The position numbers and the translations under genes were made by a program. Positions 1 to 10,811 of a stretch of 64,000 nucleotides of DNA are shown one piece after another. Each line of letters opens with the position of its first letter. Position 1 is the first letter of the stretch. Below the pieces are notes generated by a model, which had not been told where the DNA came from, did no database searches, and saw only the letters and a list, made by a program, of their open reading frames with translations. The DNA comes from Pyrenula massariospora (taxonomy: Eukaryota; Ascomycota; Eurotiomycetes; Pyrenulales; Pyrenulaceae): positions 248,001 to 312,000 of the forward strand of contig JAGFMI010000002.1 in assembly GCA_021030905.1 (NCBI GenBank). The letters run 5' to 3'.

Positions 1-1
1 A

Positions 2-3000
2 GGAGAAGGCGAGCACAAAATCATGGAATACATCCGTCAAGCAAAGGCTCAACCGGGCTACGATCCGAACGTTCGACATTGTCTGTATGGACTTGATGCG
101 GATCTCATCATGCTGGGTCTTCTCAGCCACGACCCGCATTTTTGCTTGCTTCGAGAGGAGGTGACATTTGGCCGACAGAATCAGAAAAAGAACCGCGAGT
201 TGGAACACCAGAATTTCTATCTTATGCACCTTTGCATTGTTCGGGAATACCTGGAGCTGGAATTCCAGGAAGTGAAGAGGGACAAGTCGATAGACTTTGA
301 ATACGACATGGAACGAATCATTGACGATTTCATACTGATGGCTTTCTTTGTTGGAAATGATTTTCTACCCAATCTACCTAATTTGCACATTAACGAAGGA
401 GCTCTAGCTCTTATGTTCAAGGAGTACAAGAATGTGCTCCCTAAACTTGGAGGTTATATCAACGAACATGGCCTCATCAATCTTGGTCGCCTTAAGGTCC
501 TGCTTGACGAACTTTCGGAAGTCGAGTACAAGTTCTTTGAAGCAGAATACTCTGATGCCAAATGGATAAAAGCAAAGCAGAATGAAAGCAACGAGGAAAT
601 TGGACCAAAGAAAGGACCAGTAGTCACGCAAGTGACACCTGCGCAGAAGAATATTTTCAAGCAAGTTAAGAAGTATGTGATCAATCCCGCAAACAGTGAT
701 CCGGAGTTTCGGAAGCCTTTCGATCTACCCTCCGCACTTCCTGCGCGAGACCGAAAGTTTGTACAACAATTGGCTGTGGATCTCAATCTGCAATGGAAGA
801 CTGTCGAGAATGAATCAGGAGATCGCTTTATACGGCTAGAACTCCCTCCCACGCCCAACGATGATTCAGACTCCGACGACGAAGAGGCACAACTGGCGTT
901 GACTCGAGTGTTGAGGCGCTATGACAACGCCAAGGTCCAGGAAATGAGTAGGGAGCAAGCCGCTTCAGATCTGCAAGCACAGTATGATCGGAAATTCATT
1001 CAATGGAAGGACAAATACTACAAAGACAAATTCGAATGGGGTCTGGACAATGAGAAGGAGATACGTGCTTTGACTGAGAATTATGTCCAAGGTCTGCAAT
1101 GGGTCCTTTTCTATTACTACCGAGGTGTTGCATCCTGGCCGTGGTTCTACCGGTATCACTACTCTCCCATGATCTCAGACGTTAAGAGAGGTCTACAAGC
1201 CGACTTAAACTTTCAATTAGGCCAACCCTTTCGGCCTTTCCAACAGCTCATGGGAGTTTTGCCCGATCGTAGCAAAAAGATTGTACCTACACCCTACCAT
1301 GAGCTTATGACTTCTCCCGAATCTCCGATCATTGATTTCTATCCTCGAGATTTCGAGCTAGATATGAACGGGAAGAAAATGGAATGGGAAGCAGTTGTCA
1401 AGATTCCCTTCATTGATGAAAAGCGTCTCCTCGCGGCGATGTCGACAAAAGATACCTCACTCACTGACGACGAAGTCAAGCGCAACGATTTCGGTGTCAG
1501 TCTCAAGTTTGTCTACGATGGTAATGTGCAATACACCTATCCATCGTCGCTGGTCGGCATATTTCCGGATCTTCCTCACTGTCATTGTGTGCAGAACATT
1601 TTCGATCTTCCAACTATGGACGGTCTTGAACCTCATGCGGGGCTTGTTGATGGCGCACTGCTTGGTGAAGCTGCACTTGCCGGCTTTCCTTCATTGAAAA
1701 CGTTGCCTCATACTGCTTCCCTTGGCTTCCACGCCGTGAGCGTTTTCCAGCAGGAGAGTCGGAACGAAAGCATGGTTGTCAGCCTTCAGGACACTGAAAA
1801 GCGGACCAACGTTGAGAATGCCAAGCTGAAGCTACAAAAGCGAGTACACGTTGGCTATCCCTTCCTTCAAGAGGCAAAAATTGTCAAGGTCTCTGACGAG
1901 TTATTCGATTACGCGTTGGCGCGCGATGGATCCGGGCGAGTAGAGGCCATCCCGCATACTCAGCCAGAAATTTCCCAGTGGGGTAAGAAGGCCGAGCGTA
2001 TAGAGTCCTATTACAGCAAGCGCTTAGCCATGGACATTGGATCTGTAGAGTCTACAGTTACCGTTGAGATGCTTAAAGGTTTGAAGAAGCTTGACGATGG
2101 ATCGACAGTCAAAGAATTCGCGGAAGTGTTGGGCATGGAAACGGTTCATGCCGCTCAGCTTGTTGTTGACGAGGTCGTCAGCGAAGATCAGCGTTTCATT
2201 GAGCGAGAAGCACTGCCCATTGACCAAGAATTTCCCTATGGTGCCAAAGCTTTCTTTTTGGGAGAATACGCGTATGGCAGGCCTATCACCGTTACCGGAA
2301 GCGATGACAACAAAGTCAAGTGTCTCTTATCCCAGTTGAGGACACGGCAGGTTGAGTTTGGGACTGCCATTGTTAAAAATGCAGAGAGAACCTTTCAATA
2401 TACCCCTGGTTTCGCTGTTGCGCGGAACTTTAACCTCAACCCACTGGCACTTTCTAAGCTGACATCCTCTCTGACGGTTGTACAGAACGGCGATAAAGTC
2501 AATGTTGGTCTAAACCTTAAATTCGAAGCAAAGGCATTGAAAGTTTTGGGATATTCTCGAAAGGGAGATAGTGGTTGGGAATACAGCCCCAAGGCTCAAG
2601 ACCTTATTCTTCAATACATGACAAAGTTCCCGGATTTTGTTGCCACTTTGAATGCCAATCCCAAAGGTGACATGATGGATGTAACAACAATCTTCCCAGG
2701 CAGCGATTCAAAGAAGAGGATGGAAGAGCTTAAAGCATGGCTCAAGGAAATCGAGTCGAAGAGCTTTGAGCGAGTACCACTGGACGCCGACCAGCTGGAC
2801 TCTGAAGTGGTAGAACAGATTGAGCGAGCTGCGGATCAGCACGCCGAGAAAGACGGAGACACGAATCACATGAACATCACTGGGGTCCGCAGAGCGGCGC
2901 TCTTGAAACCCTCTGACGCTGAGCATCGTCTCCATAGCCAAAAATTCGCCTTGGGAGATCGAGTGGTCTATGTCGCAGAAACTGGTAAGGTGCCGATCGC

Positions 3001-3739
3001 TGTGAAGGGGACCGTGGTAGGGTCGACAAGAACAGCCAGGACTACGCTCTTGGACATAGTTTTCGACCAGACTTTTATGGCAGGGACTACATTGGGCGGC
3101 CGGTGCTCCAACTTCAGAGGCCAAACGGTGGATCCGTCCACGGTTCTAAATCTCTCCAAGCCTCAAGTCATCGCACAAACGAGGGCTGGTGCTCAGAGAC
3201 AGAATACGCCGCGCTCTACGCCGCTCACTGTTCCTGGGTACGGTCTTCCCACAGGACCCAACGGTCAAGGACAGCTTGTCGAAGCGAAAGCTCCGCCTGC
3301 CTTGCGAGGTTCCTTCCGGGGTGCTGTAACCGGCCAGCCACCGACGACGAGGGGACAAGTTAATGGCAACACCAGGCCTCGCGGTCGTGGCATGGTGAAC
3401 GGGACACCATCACCTCAATCGCATCTGCCGTTCCGCAATGGCCCCAACGGCGGAATGAATGGGGATGTACGTGGTCGTGGCAGTCCCACGCATGGGTTTG
3501 GTCCCGGCAGACGAGGAGCGCCAAGTGTGACTCGCGGTGGCTATACGGCGGTGGACCGTGGCGAGGAAAGCGTGGGCGTTGTCCACAGCAATCCCAATTT
3601 CCGACCTCATGCGCAACGCAACGTACCTCCACCAGCGAGTCTCAATGCGCCAAACACTCCTGGCCGCGGCGGACGTGGCGGGCGTGGACGTGCCAATGGG
3701 AGCAGAGGTGAACGTGGGATGGGCCAGCAACGCGGCTGA
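2..3739 (+). CDS. XRN1: 5'-3' exoribonuclease 1 (XRN1/Kem1), 5'-truncated by window
   Basis: Cytoplasmic 5'-3' exoribonuclease that degrades decapped mRNA. The frame is already open at base 2 and reads GEGEHKIMEYIR, the conserved XRN1 motif before the second part of the catalytic domain, so the true start lies upstream; the Met at 23 is internal. Visible parts in order: the rest of the N-terminal nuclease domain (CLYGLDADLIMLGLLSHD, then the GNDFLPNLP metal-site motif), an acidic linker, the PAZ/Tudor-like and winged-helix region, an SH3-like segment (KFALGDRVVYVAETGKVP), and a C-terminal tail of about 180 residues rich in RGG/RGR and Pro/Gly. No intron is needed in this part. About 180-190 N-terminal residues are missing. 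The family assignment is very secure. The RGG tail probably binds RNA or decay partners (inference). Confidence 0.96.
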   Translation, partial: GEGEHKIMEYIRQAKAQPGYDPNVRHCLYGLDADLIMLGLLSHDPHFCLLREEVTFGRQNQKKNRELEHQNFYLMHLCIVREYLELEFQEVKRDKSIDFEYDMERIIDDFILMAFFVGNDFLPNLPNLHINEGALALMFKEYKNVLPKLGGYINEHGLINLGRLKVLLDELSEVEYKFFEAEYSDAKWIKAKQNESNEEIGPKKGPVVTQVTPAQKNIFKQVKKYVINPANSDPEFRKPFDLPSALPARDRKFVQQLAVDLNLQWKTVENESGDRFIRLELPPTPNDDSDSDDEEAQLALTRVLRRYDNAKVQEMSREQAASDLQAQYDRKFIQWKDKYYKDKFEWGLDNEKEIRALTENYVQGLQWVLFYYYRGVASWPWFYRYHYSPMISDVKRGLQADLNFQLGQPFRPFQQLMGVLPDRSKKIVPTPYHELMTSPESPIIDFYPRDFELDMNGKKMEWEAVVKIPFIDEKRLLAAMSTKDTSLTDDEVKRNDFGVSLKFVYDGNVQYTYPSSLVGIFPDLPHCHCVQNIFDLPTMDGLEPHAGLVDGALLGEAALAGFPSLKTLPHTASLGFHAVSVFQQESRNESMVVSLQDTEKRTNVENAKLKLQKRVHVGYPFLQEAKIVKVSDELFDYALARDGSGRVEAIPHTQPEISQWGKKAERIESYYSKRLAMDIGSVESTVTVEMLKGLKKLDDGSTVKEFAEVLGMETVHAAQLVVDEVVSEDQRFIEREALPIDQEFPYGAKAFFLGEYAYGRPITVTGSDDNKVKCLLSQLRTRQVEFGTAIVKNAERTFQYTPGFAVARNFNLNPLALSKLTSSLTVVQNGDKVNVGLNLKFEAKALKVLGYSRKGDSGWEYSPKAQDLILQYMTKFPDFVATLNANPKGDMMDVTTIFPGSDSKKRMEELKAWLKEIESKSFERVPLDADQLDSEVVEQIERAADQHAEKDGDTNHMNITGVRRAALLKPSDAEHRLHSQKFALGDRVVYVAETGKVPIAVKGTVVGSTRTARTTLLDIVFDQTFMAGTTLGGRCSNFRGQTVDPSTVLNLSKPQVIAQTRAGAQRQNTPRSTPLTVPGYGLPTGPNGQGQLVEAKAPPALRGSFRGAVTGQPPTTRGQVNGNTRPRGRGMVNGTPSPQSHLPFRNGPNGGMNGDVRGRGSPTHGFGPGRRGAPSVTRGGYTAVDRGEESVGVVHSNPNFRPHAQRNVPPPASLNAPNTPGRGGRGGRGRANGSRGERGMGQQRG

Positions 3740-5708
3740 TCTATGGCCGAGCGAAGGTGCACCTCTCCCATGCCAAAGTGGCCGCAGTGATTCTTTTCGT
3801 TGCAGGCATGCTTTATGCAGGATGTAGAGTGCTGGAATGGGATGGGAAGTGGGGATAGGCAAGCGCGGTGCCATGGCGTGGCAGGGCATAGCAGGCATGA
3901 TGACACATGTGCCGCTCCATAGACACCGTAGAACAACCGCGAGAGAGCATCGAGAGCAGGTCAGGTGGACAGACTGTCTCATGCACCGTGTGTGTTGCCA
4001 GCATTCCCATCTTGCAGCTGTGCAGAACCTTACCGCGCCGTGGGGTGCTCCTCACGTCAGCGAGCCCTGGTCTTCATCTTCATCTTTCCTCCCACGTCTG
4101 CTGTCGCCAATGACCCAGGGTCGGCTCCCTTCTCCGGACCCAGTAGAGTTCCCTAGCCCTTCAGCTCTCTGCAGGTGCTGAGTGTGTCCATCTTCCTGTC
4201 AGTCCTGCATCGTCGAAACAAGAGCTTTCCCACATGTCAATCGAGGGGGAATGGAAACCCCGCCTTTGTGACTATCTTACTAACCGTTTAGCGTCCACCG
4301 ACCCGTTTTGCAAGCTACGAGATCTTCCGTGGTCAGAACCACAGAAATGAAGCCTACCAGCCATGCTGCCCAACTAATCATGCATTACGAATCTTATCAT
4401 GCTCGCTATCGACCATGATCAATTGCCCGGGCTTATGAGCCCATCTCCCGAGCTCCATGACAGGTCTTCTCCCTCAACATGGGCCGCAGGAGTAGCTCGA
4501 ATAGGCCCGATTTCGTCTTCCCACTAAAAACCCATGCCTTCTCCACAACACAGCAAAATGATCGTTCTCGCTTCCATGCTGCATCTAGATAAATAAGATG
4601 CTCCACGTGCTGTGGTGAGTCTTCCGCATACACCTCGTTGGGAGGCCGTAAAAGGTACGCGCTTCACGTAGGACGAAGGCTTTGGTGATCCTGGCACGTT
4701 CTTCATCAACCCCTCTCTGACGACTACCTACTTGTCTCACTCTGTCATCTCCCCACACTATGCAAAAGCCTCACTTTACGACAGACCAGAGATCTAGACC
4801 CAGGCGCTGTGCGGCGTTTCTATGGCTCCCTTTAAGCTCCACAGATCCGCAAATAGACCCACGTTCGCGGAGGCACCACCCACGCTACCGGAATAGCCAG
4901 GGCGAAACCATCATCTATCACACGTGAACCCCTCTCTTCATCAGACTGACCTGCATACCCCATCGCATCCCGGTTAAACGTGCTGGCCGTGGTTTCCAGA
5001 AAACCCAATCAGCAGTACGAGATTTTGACGCCCCTCGCTGCGTCTCTGCACCTTGGCGAGCACCCCGGATTCCAATGTTGAAGCACCCAGGGTCTGATCA
5101 AGTATTGCACTTCGCCCAATCCATGGGAGCGTTTTCAATCCATGAACAAGCATAGGTCCTGCCATGGTGTCACCATGACGGACATGGCGCGTTAGCAGTA
5201 TGCAGACTTGGAATGTCTGCCATTGTCAACCTTGACGCTCAACCACGGTTCGGTCCGAAGGAACCGAGGCGTTGTAGGATGTCCTATTTGAGCAAAGGGG
5301 ATGTTGAGACCCGCGATATCTAGTCAACCCGTCAAAGTTTGTAAATTTTCTCTTCACTGAGAAAACATTCCCCGGAAACTGCCTCACCCGTTGTCACTTT
5401 TCTTCACCCCGACCCGGAACACCACAAACCCGGCCAATCACGCCCATACTATTGATCTCAACATGCAAGATCGCAGGACACAGTATTGTCCATGTCTTCC
5501 GCAGCGAGTACTTTCTATCCGTTCCAAAAGTTTCTTCGTCATCCCAACGCTCTCTGTCCATCGCTGTACAACAGCGGCATTTTTGACTGACAATTAACTT
5601 CAACGCTTGCATCCTTGATACCCTGGGTCTGCTTGAAGTTCTGAGATCGACTTTGTCCGCTGTCAAAAATAGCGCTTACGCGCTGGCGAAGTCGCTAAGA
5701 GGGCAAAA
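3740..5708. other. intergenic region, XRN1 3' flank and ACT-gene promoter
   Basis: About 2 kb with only short overlapping frames on both strands and no recognisable protein. The last 350 bases are pyrimidine-rich and probably include the promoter and leader of the ACT-domain gene. No repeat or RNA gene seen. Confidence 0.6.
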
Positions 5709-7326
5709 ATGACATCCTCGTTGGGCTTAATGTCGGCGTCAGTATCCTTCTTGGTAAGTCATTATCCTTGGACTGTCGCTGCAACTCCTTTTGTCACCCA
5801 AGTTACTCGTTTCGGAAAAATCAGGGGAAAGTAGATACATGGATATATCGACCTGCTCTAATAGCTGCCTCAGTGGCACTGCTGATTTGAATTAGACGCT
5901 TTTTTGTCGAGATTGCCTGACTAATCTGCGCTTTAATTCAAAGGAGTCCCGACTCGTGGTCATACATATTCCCATCGAGCTTTACTCATTCTTCTTGAAA
6001 CCCATTTTGCAAACGCTGTTTAGCTTCTCAAGATTAGGGACGCCACAAGGCTCTCCAGATCCATTTTCACGGGAGCAGCGAAGATGGATGAACCAACACG
6101 TGTTCCTTAACGTTTCAATAACGCCGATAGAATGCTCTGTCATATGCTCTAGAGAAATTGCAGAGACCAATTTTCGTCCCCTCCTCACTCGACTCAACAG
6201 CATCAATGAGGGGCTAGGCAAGCACACAGCCTCTCGGACTGAGCTTGAGCCCAATACCTACCATACTGACAAGGGCAAGGTCCACATCTCCACCGAAGAC
6301 TATGTCGTTGTCGAGGTAGACGGACAAGGCCTGGATGCCGGACAGCGTGTTTTAGAACTCACCAGTCCCCTTGCCATGGCAGGAATGTACGTTACTTCCA
6401 GGACCGCTCTCTAATCATCACTGCTGTTTGAGTCTGGTCCCCCAACTGACTGAGAGATCGATAGTCCCATTTTCTTTAAGACAACCTACTTTTCAGATTA
6501 CATACTCGTCCCTTCAAGGTCTACCGACCAAGTTAAGCATGCTCTTGAGCAGCGCGGCTTTGCGTTCTCGCCGGATACTGCCAGCTTCGTTTCACCCAGT
6601 CTTCACTCTCCATCGCTGCTCGCCATCCGTTCTCGTCCGGCATCGTCCCCTACAAACCCTTCAAGTTCCCGCCCTGGGTCGGGTTCTACTCCTCCAAGCA
6701 CCCCACCAGCCACATCGGTCGCCGAACTCCAAGCCCGAACCTTTGCCCGGCTCCGCCGCAACTCAATCTTTCCAATTGTCGACCGAAGCATCCGCCTAGT
6801 TTCGTGCGCCGGCAAACGCGACGCCTCAGTGGAAGAACTCAACAAACTCCAACTATCCCTCACCAGCATCCTCCTAGATACCGAACTCTCATCCTCCTCG
6901 ACTTCAACCCCAAAGCCTTCCGAAACCACCAGCAGCGGCACCCGCTTCCTCAGCATGACCCTCACCGCCACCGAACCCATCTCCCTCTTCTGCGAGCCGC
7001 ACCTCCTCCAGAACCCCACCACCGGCCGCCCCACCACCCTCTCCGACCAGCTCCTCGGCTCCGGCTCCGCCCGCTCCGACTCCTCCGACGCCATCCTCGT
7101 CCCCATCAGCCTCGACCTGCGCGACCTCCCCCTGGAGGCGACGGGGATCGTGTGCGGCGTCGCGGGGCGGCTCGGCCTCGTCGGCGGCAGCGCGGGTTCG
7201 CTGGAGATCAGCTTCTTGAGCACCGCGCGGGCGGGGACGGTGTTGGTGAGGGAGGCGGAGATCGAGATGGCGGTAAGGGCGCTAGAGGAGGCGGTTGAGA
7301 GTGAGGGGAGGGTGGCTGAAAGCTGA
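5709..7326 (+). CDS. ACT-domain protein, CASTOR-like amino-acid-binding family
   Basis: Three exons: 5709-5753, 5944-6386 and 6465-7326, giving 449 aa. Introns are GTAAGT...AAG and GTACGT...TAG; codons join as L|E and I (at|t). The joined protein runs MTSSLGLMSASVSFL, then ESRLVVIHIPIELYSFFL, an ACT-like block (VEVDGQGLDAGQRVLELTSP), and after the second intron IPIFFKTTYFSDYILV, the typical ACT_7/CASTOR strand. A Ser/Pro-rich insert follows (about residues 190-240), then a second ACT-like half (SIFPIVDRSIRLVSCAGKR, and FLSMTLTATEPISLF). Known: animal CASTOR1, with paired ACT domains, senses arginine for TORC1. Inference: a cytosolic amino-acid-binding regulator; the ligand cannot be read from sequence. 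The third exon is GC-rich and ends in an acidic helix. Alternative name: generic fungal ACT-domain protein. Confidence 0.85.
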
Positions 7327-8011
7327 AGCTTTTTAAAGGAAAAAAGGGAAATTTTTGTGTTCTTTTCTACTCAGTGTTGCTTTTGTGTATGGCGTGTGGT
7401 ATATAGCGTGTGGCGTTATTTTTTTTTTGCGGGCTTCAGAGCGTGGGCGGCGGATGTCCTTTGTGTGTCGAATTTTGGAATACTGCTGTGATAAGGATCT
7501 GATCAAAACTTTCTATAGTGTACGCAGCATCGCCAATCTATCAAATGTGCTATAATCATCCCAGTATAGAGATATTGTTAATATCCTAAACCGGTCCCTT
7601 TCTCGTTGGTGGACCTGCCGCTGATAATTCTCACGGAGGCCGCCAACCAAGCCATAGATGCTAACCTTAGTGCTTGTAGTGAGAGGTTGATCAACATTAG
7701 GCTATACACCATCGATAATTGGCCGTACCACTTTTTGGCAGCCGCTGATGATTTAGCAGCTGGGAGAGCTTCGCGAGGTCTTCGAGTTAGCGACATCGAG
7801 GCACGACGCGGAGTTGGAAGACTTGTACACGCTAGCTAGAGAGCTCTTGGGGAGATTGGGCGCAACTAGGACACAGATGCAAGAGATAACGCTCATTTCT
7901 TAGCTATACGATGGAGAGATTTCCCCTCCCAACTTGTCCTACGAATTGCGCAGGGCCTACGATCCCTATCCAATTCAGGCGTTTCTCAGAATATCGACTA
8001 GTCTATCATCT
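7327..8011. other. intergenic region with a possible coding relic
   Basis: 3' flanks of two converging genes. A frame on + from about 7766 to 7904 reads LGELREVFELATSRHDAELEDLYTLAREL, amphipathic and protein-like but preceded by a stop and without a start. It may be the tail of a decayed gene; family not recognised. Confidence 0.35.
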
Positions 8012-8863
8012 TCATCCCTGAATGGAACAGCTAACATCCTTCCACTCATCGTACTCCTCTACATATCCCTTCGCGAGATCCTTGATCAAGTCATACGCAT
8101 GCGCGCCGAATGCGAACCTCTTGGGAATCTTCCCCCTTCCTTCCGCCGCCCCACTCTTCGTCAATACATCGACAATGAGCTGAGCCCCTTCTGCCGTATC
8201 GCCCTCCTGGTTCTGATCGGTGGTCTCCAGGCCCTCCATATACCTCCTCGCGGCCGAGCCGTCGTACTCGGGCATGCGCCTCTCCGGCTCCAGCCGGCTT
8301 CCGGGGGATAGGACAGAGGTCTTGAAGTAGCCCGGCTCGACGCTGCAGACGGAGATGCCGAACTCGGCGAGCTCGTGCCACAGGCACAGCGAGAAGGCGC
8401 TCAGCGCCCACTTAGTCGCGACGTAGTGCGACAGGCCCGGCCCCTGGCCCCAGCTGCCGAAGCTCGAGATCATGGCGATGACGCCCGAGCGCTGGGCGCG
8501 CATGGCGGGGAGGCAGGCGCGGGTCACGTTCAGCGTGCCGAAGACGTTGGTGTTGAAGGTGGCCTTGGTTTGTGAGTCTTTGATTTCTTCCATGGCGCCG
8601 TAGAGGAGGGAGCCGGCGTTGTTGACGAGGATGTCGATCCGGCCGTGGATCGCGAGGGCGGCCTGCAGGGTGTAGTTGATGGTTTCGACCGGGCTTGAGA
8701 TGTCGAGTACCAGGATAGAGGCGCCTTTGGACTTGAGATCTTCAATTTTGGAAAGGTTTCGGGCGGTCGCAATGACATGGTCACCGCGCTTGAGGGCTGC
8801 AAGGGCGATTTCGCGGCCGAAACCGGTGCTGCAGCCTGTGATAAACCATACTTGTGGAGCCAT
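8012..8863 (-). CDS. short-chain dehydrogenase/reductase (SDR)
   Basis: Single-exon NAD(P)-dependent oxidoreductase of 283 aa, the usual size for classical SDRs. The Rossmann glycine motif TGCSTGFG is at residues 9-16, NNAG at 81-84, and a catalytic set of Ser133/134, Tyr147 and Lys151 (YVATK). The C-terminal half carries the VEPGYFKT motif typical of SDRs that use NADP and aromatic or lipid-like substrates, but the substrate cannot be assigned. The start is the first Met, directly before the beta-1 strand (MAPQVWFITG). Transcribed divergently from a second SDR about 0.8 kb away. No signal peptide or membrane helix, so probably cytosolic. Confidence 0.92.
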   Translation of the reverse strand: MAPQVWFITGCSTGFGREIALAALKRGDHVIATARNLSKIEDLKSKGASILVLDISSPVETINYTLQAALAIHGRIDILVNNAGSLLYGAMEEIKDSQTKATFNTNVFGTLNVTRACLPAMRAQRSGVIAMISSFGSWGQGPGLSHYVATKWALSAFSLCLWHELAEFGISVCSVEPGYFKTSVLSPGSRLEPERRMPEYDGSAARRYMEGLETTDQNQEGDTAEGAQLIVDVLTKSGAAEGRGKIPKRFAFGAHAYDLIKDLAKGYVEEYDEWKDVSCSIQG

Positions 8864-9672
8864 GTTGTGAGGTTTGAATCAAGTGTGCCTTGGAAAAGGA
8901 GTCCCCCAGACGAACTGAAAAGACTTGAAAGCCGGAACAGATAACTAACGGAAAGACGTAGGAAAGATAAAGATTTATACCTTGATTCTTCGTTTAATCC
9001 TACGAGGCTCCGATTGGAGATAGCTTCGGTCATTGTGGAAGCGGGAGTGGATGGCTGGGTTTTAGATTTAATAACGGAGCACAGTCTGCGGAATGCGGCC
9101 GTCGGGTAGCCTGGACTTCGTAGCTGGTATGTGTGAACTGCAAGTCTGCAATATCTCTTTGACCGGAAGAAGAGGCTTTTGTAGCTTGGGGGTGAGCTTG
9201 GGGATGAGGGCAGGCTAGCGGACGCTCGGCCGCTAGTTCGCGTCGGCGGGGATATCCATGCCAAGACTCGTCGGATTTTATACTGGGCCGGTTTGGGTAC
9301 ACAGCCGATACGGCCTCATGCAGGCTTCCTTTGACTCAGCAATCAGGTAATGCTCCATGCATCGATCCGCGAGCTCGATGCAGTACTATCTCATGCCTTT
9401 GGACTGCAACGTTGCAAAGGTCTCGCAAGGCCAGCACATGTAAGTCTGCAACTGGCAGCACCATTCACCCGAGGATGACGTCGAGGATTGAATCATGCCA
9501 CATTGCATTCGCTCTGGGGATACGGATTTCTGTCTTTGCCTGTCTGATTTTTCCGTGACTATCCGCTCTGCTAGGGGGTAGGTATTCTTCCTGAAGTTAT
9601 ATAAAATCGTGAACCGTCCCACCGTCTCATCCACACTCTCAAGTCCAGATCTGCCTCTATTCGATCGCAAAT
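8864..9672. other. divergent promoter region between two SDR genes
   Basis: About 800 bp between start codons of oppositely transcribed genes. It holds no convincing gene; the short frames are compositionally biased. A TATA box lies near the right end. Confidence 0.6.
9598..9606 (+). promoter_or_regulatory. TATA box for the downstream SDR
   Basis: TATATAAAA at 67 bp upstream of the ATG at 9673, in a suitable place for a short leader (CATCCACACTCTC-type pyrimidine/A-rich sequence follows). Confidence 0.6.
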
Positions 9673-10498
9673 ATGTCTGACTCTCTACCTCAAACATTGG
9701 CCGGCAAGGTCGCCATAGTGACTGGCGCGTCGAGAGGAATAGGTTCTGCTATTGCTCTGAACCTTGCTGAGAGAGGTGCAAAGGTAAACCGAGCTTTGGC
9801 TTCCCCGTTCTGTTCCTAAGCTGACTCTCAAGGTTGTGATAACCTACACATCCGCCTCGAGTGCCACCAAAGCCGCAGGCCTCGTTTCCCAGATTGAGAA
9901 ATTCGGCAACGGGTCAGCAGCGACATCGATTCAAGCCAACCTCAAGCTCCTCGAGTCTCCTTCGAAGATCGTGAAACACACCGTGGAGGTATTCGGTCCT
10001 TTCATCGACATCCTCGTTAATAATGCAGCTATCGAGAACGTAAAGCCACTGAAAGACCTAACCCCTGATGAGTATTCCTCACTCTATGACCTGAACGTCC
10101 GCGGGATCATTTTCATGACCCAAGCCGTTCTCCCACATCTTCGCGCTCCCGGACGCATCATCAACACATCCTCAGTCGGCGCACGATCTGGCTTTTCCAA
10201 TCTCTCCTTGTACTGCTCTAGTAAAGCTGCTCTGGAGGGTCTGACTCGATGCTGGGCAGATGAGCTTGGTGGTGATGGAACAACGGTGAATGCTGTTGCT
10301 CCGGGGCCAGTACAGAGCGAAATGCTTGACAAAATTCCCAAGGACCTGATCGATATGCAAACAAAACAGACCGCAATCGAGAGAAGAGTTGGAAAGAGTG
10401 AAGAGATCGCAGAGGTTGTGAGTTGGTTGGCTGACCAGAAATCGAGCTGGATTAGTGGGCAAGTTATTAGCGCGAGTGGAGGTTTTACGATGCCTTGA
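9673..10498 (+). CDS. short-chain dehydrogenase/reductase, 3-oxoacyl-reductase-like
   Basis: Two exons, 9673-9783 and 9833-10498, joined across a 49-bp intron (GTAAAC...CAAG), giving 258 aa. Exon 1 supplies the cofactor site (VAIVTGASRGIG, TGxxxGIG at about residues 17-24). Exon 2 continues with VVITYTSAS, NNAA where NNAG is usual, NTSS with catalytic Ser, and YCSSK with catalytic Tyr/Lys. The C-terminus ISGQVISASGGFTMP is the classic FabG-like ending. Likely a cytosolic NADP-dependent carbonyl reductase; substrate unknown. A frame that starts inside exon 2 would lack the nucleotide-binding motif, which supports the two-exon model. Divergent partner of the SDR at 8012-8863. Confidence 0.9.
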
Positions 10499-10811
10499 AC
10501 ACAGAACTGTCTGTGGTCAACGCCTATATCGGCAATCGATGCACCTACGGGCCGATTATTTTCGAGATGAGTAGCTATTCACAATATCACTATCGCTACT
10601 TCGGTGATTGTGGCAAAGCATTAGGCACGACAGAGACCACGGCCACGATTCAGCACCTATTCTTACGTGAAACGATGAGACTTCTCGGTGTCGCTATGGC
10701 TCGTATTCATACATAAGGCTTCTCGCCTTTCTAACGCCCCTTTTTTAACTCCGACTCAGTCTGGATGTTGTTCATTCAATTTCTGCCTGTACTTTTCCAT
10801 GTCCTGTTTTC
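10499..10811. other. intergenic, converging 3' flanks
   Basis: About 310 bp between converging genes. Nothing recognised. Confidence 0.6.

Noticed and set aside
3837-4181. 114-residue frame downstream of XRN1
   Set aside because: Low-complexity, no family match, overlaps other equally long frames on both strands; fits a 3' flank.
6603-7223. 206-residue minus-strand frame
   Set aside because: Antisense to the GC-rich third exon of the ACT-domain gene; composition explains it.
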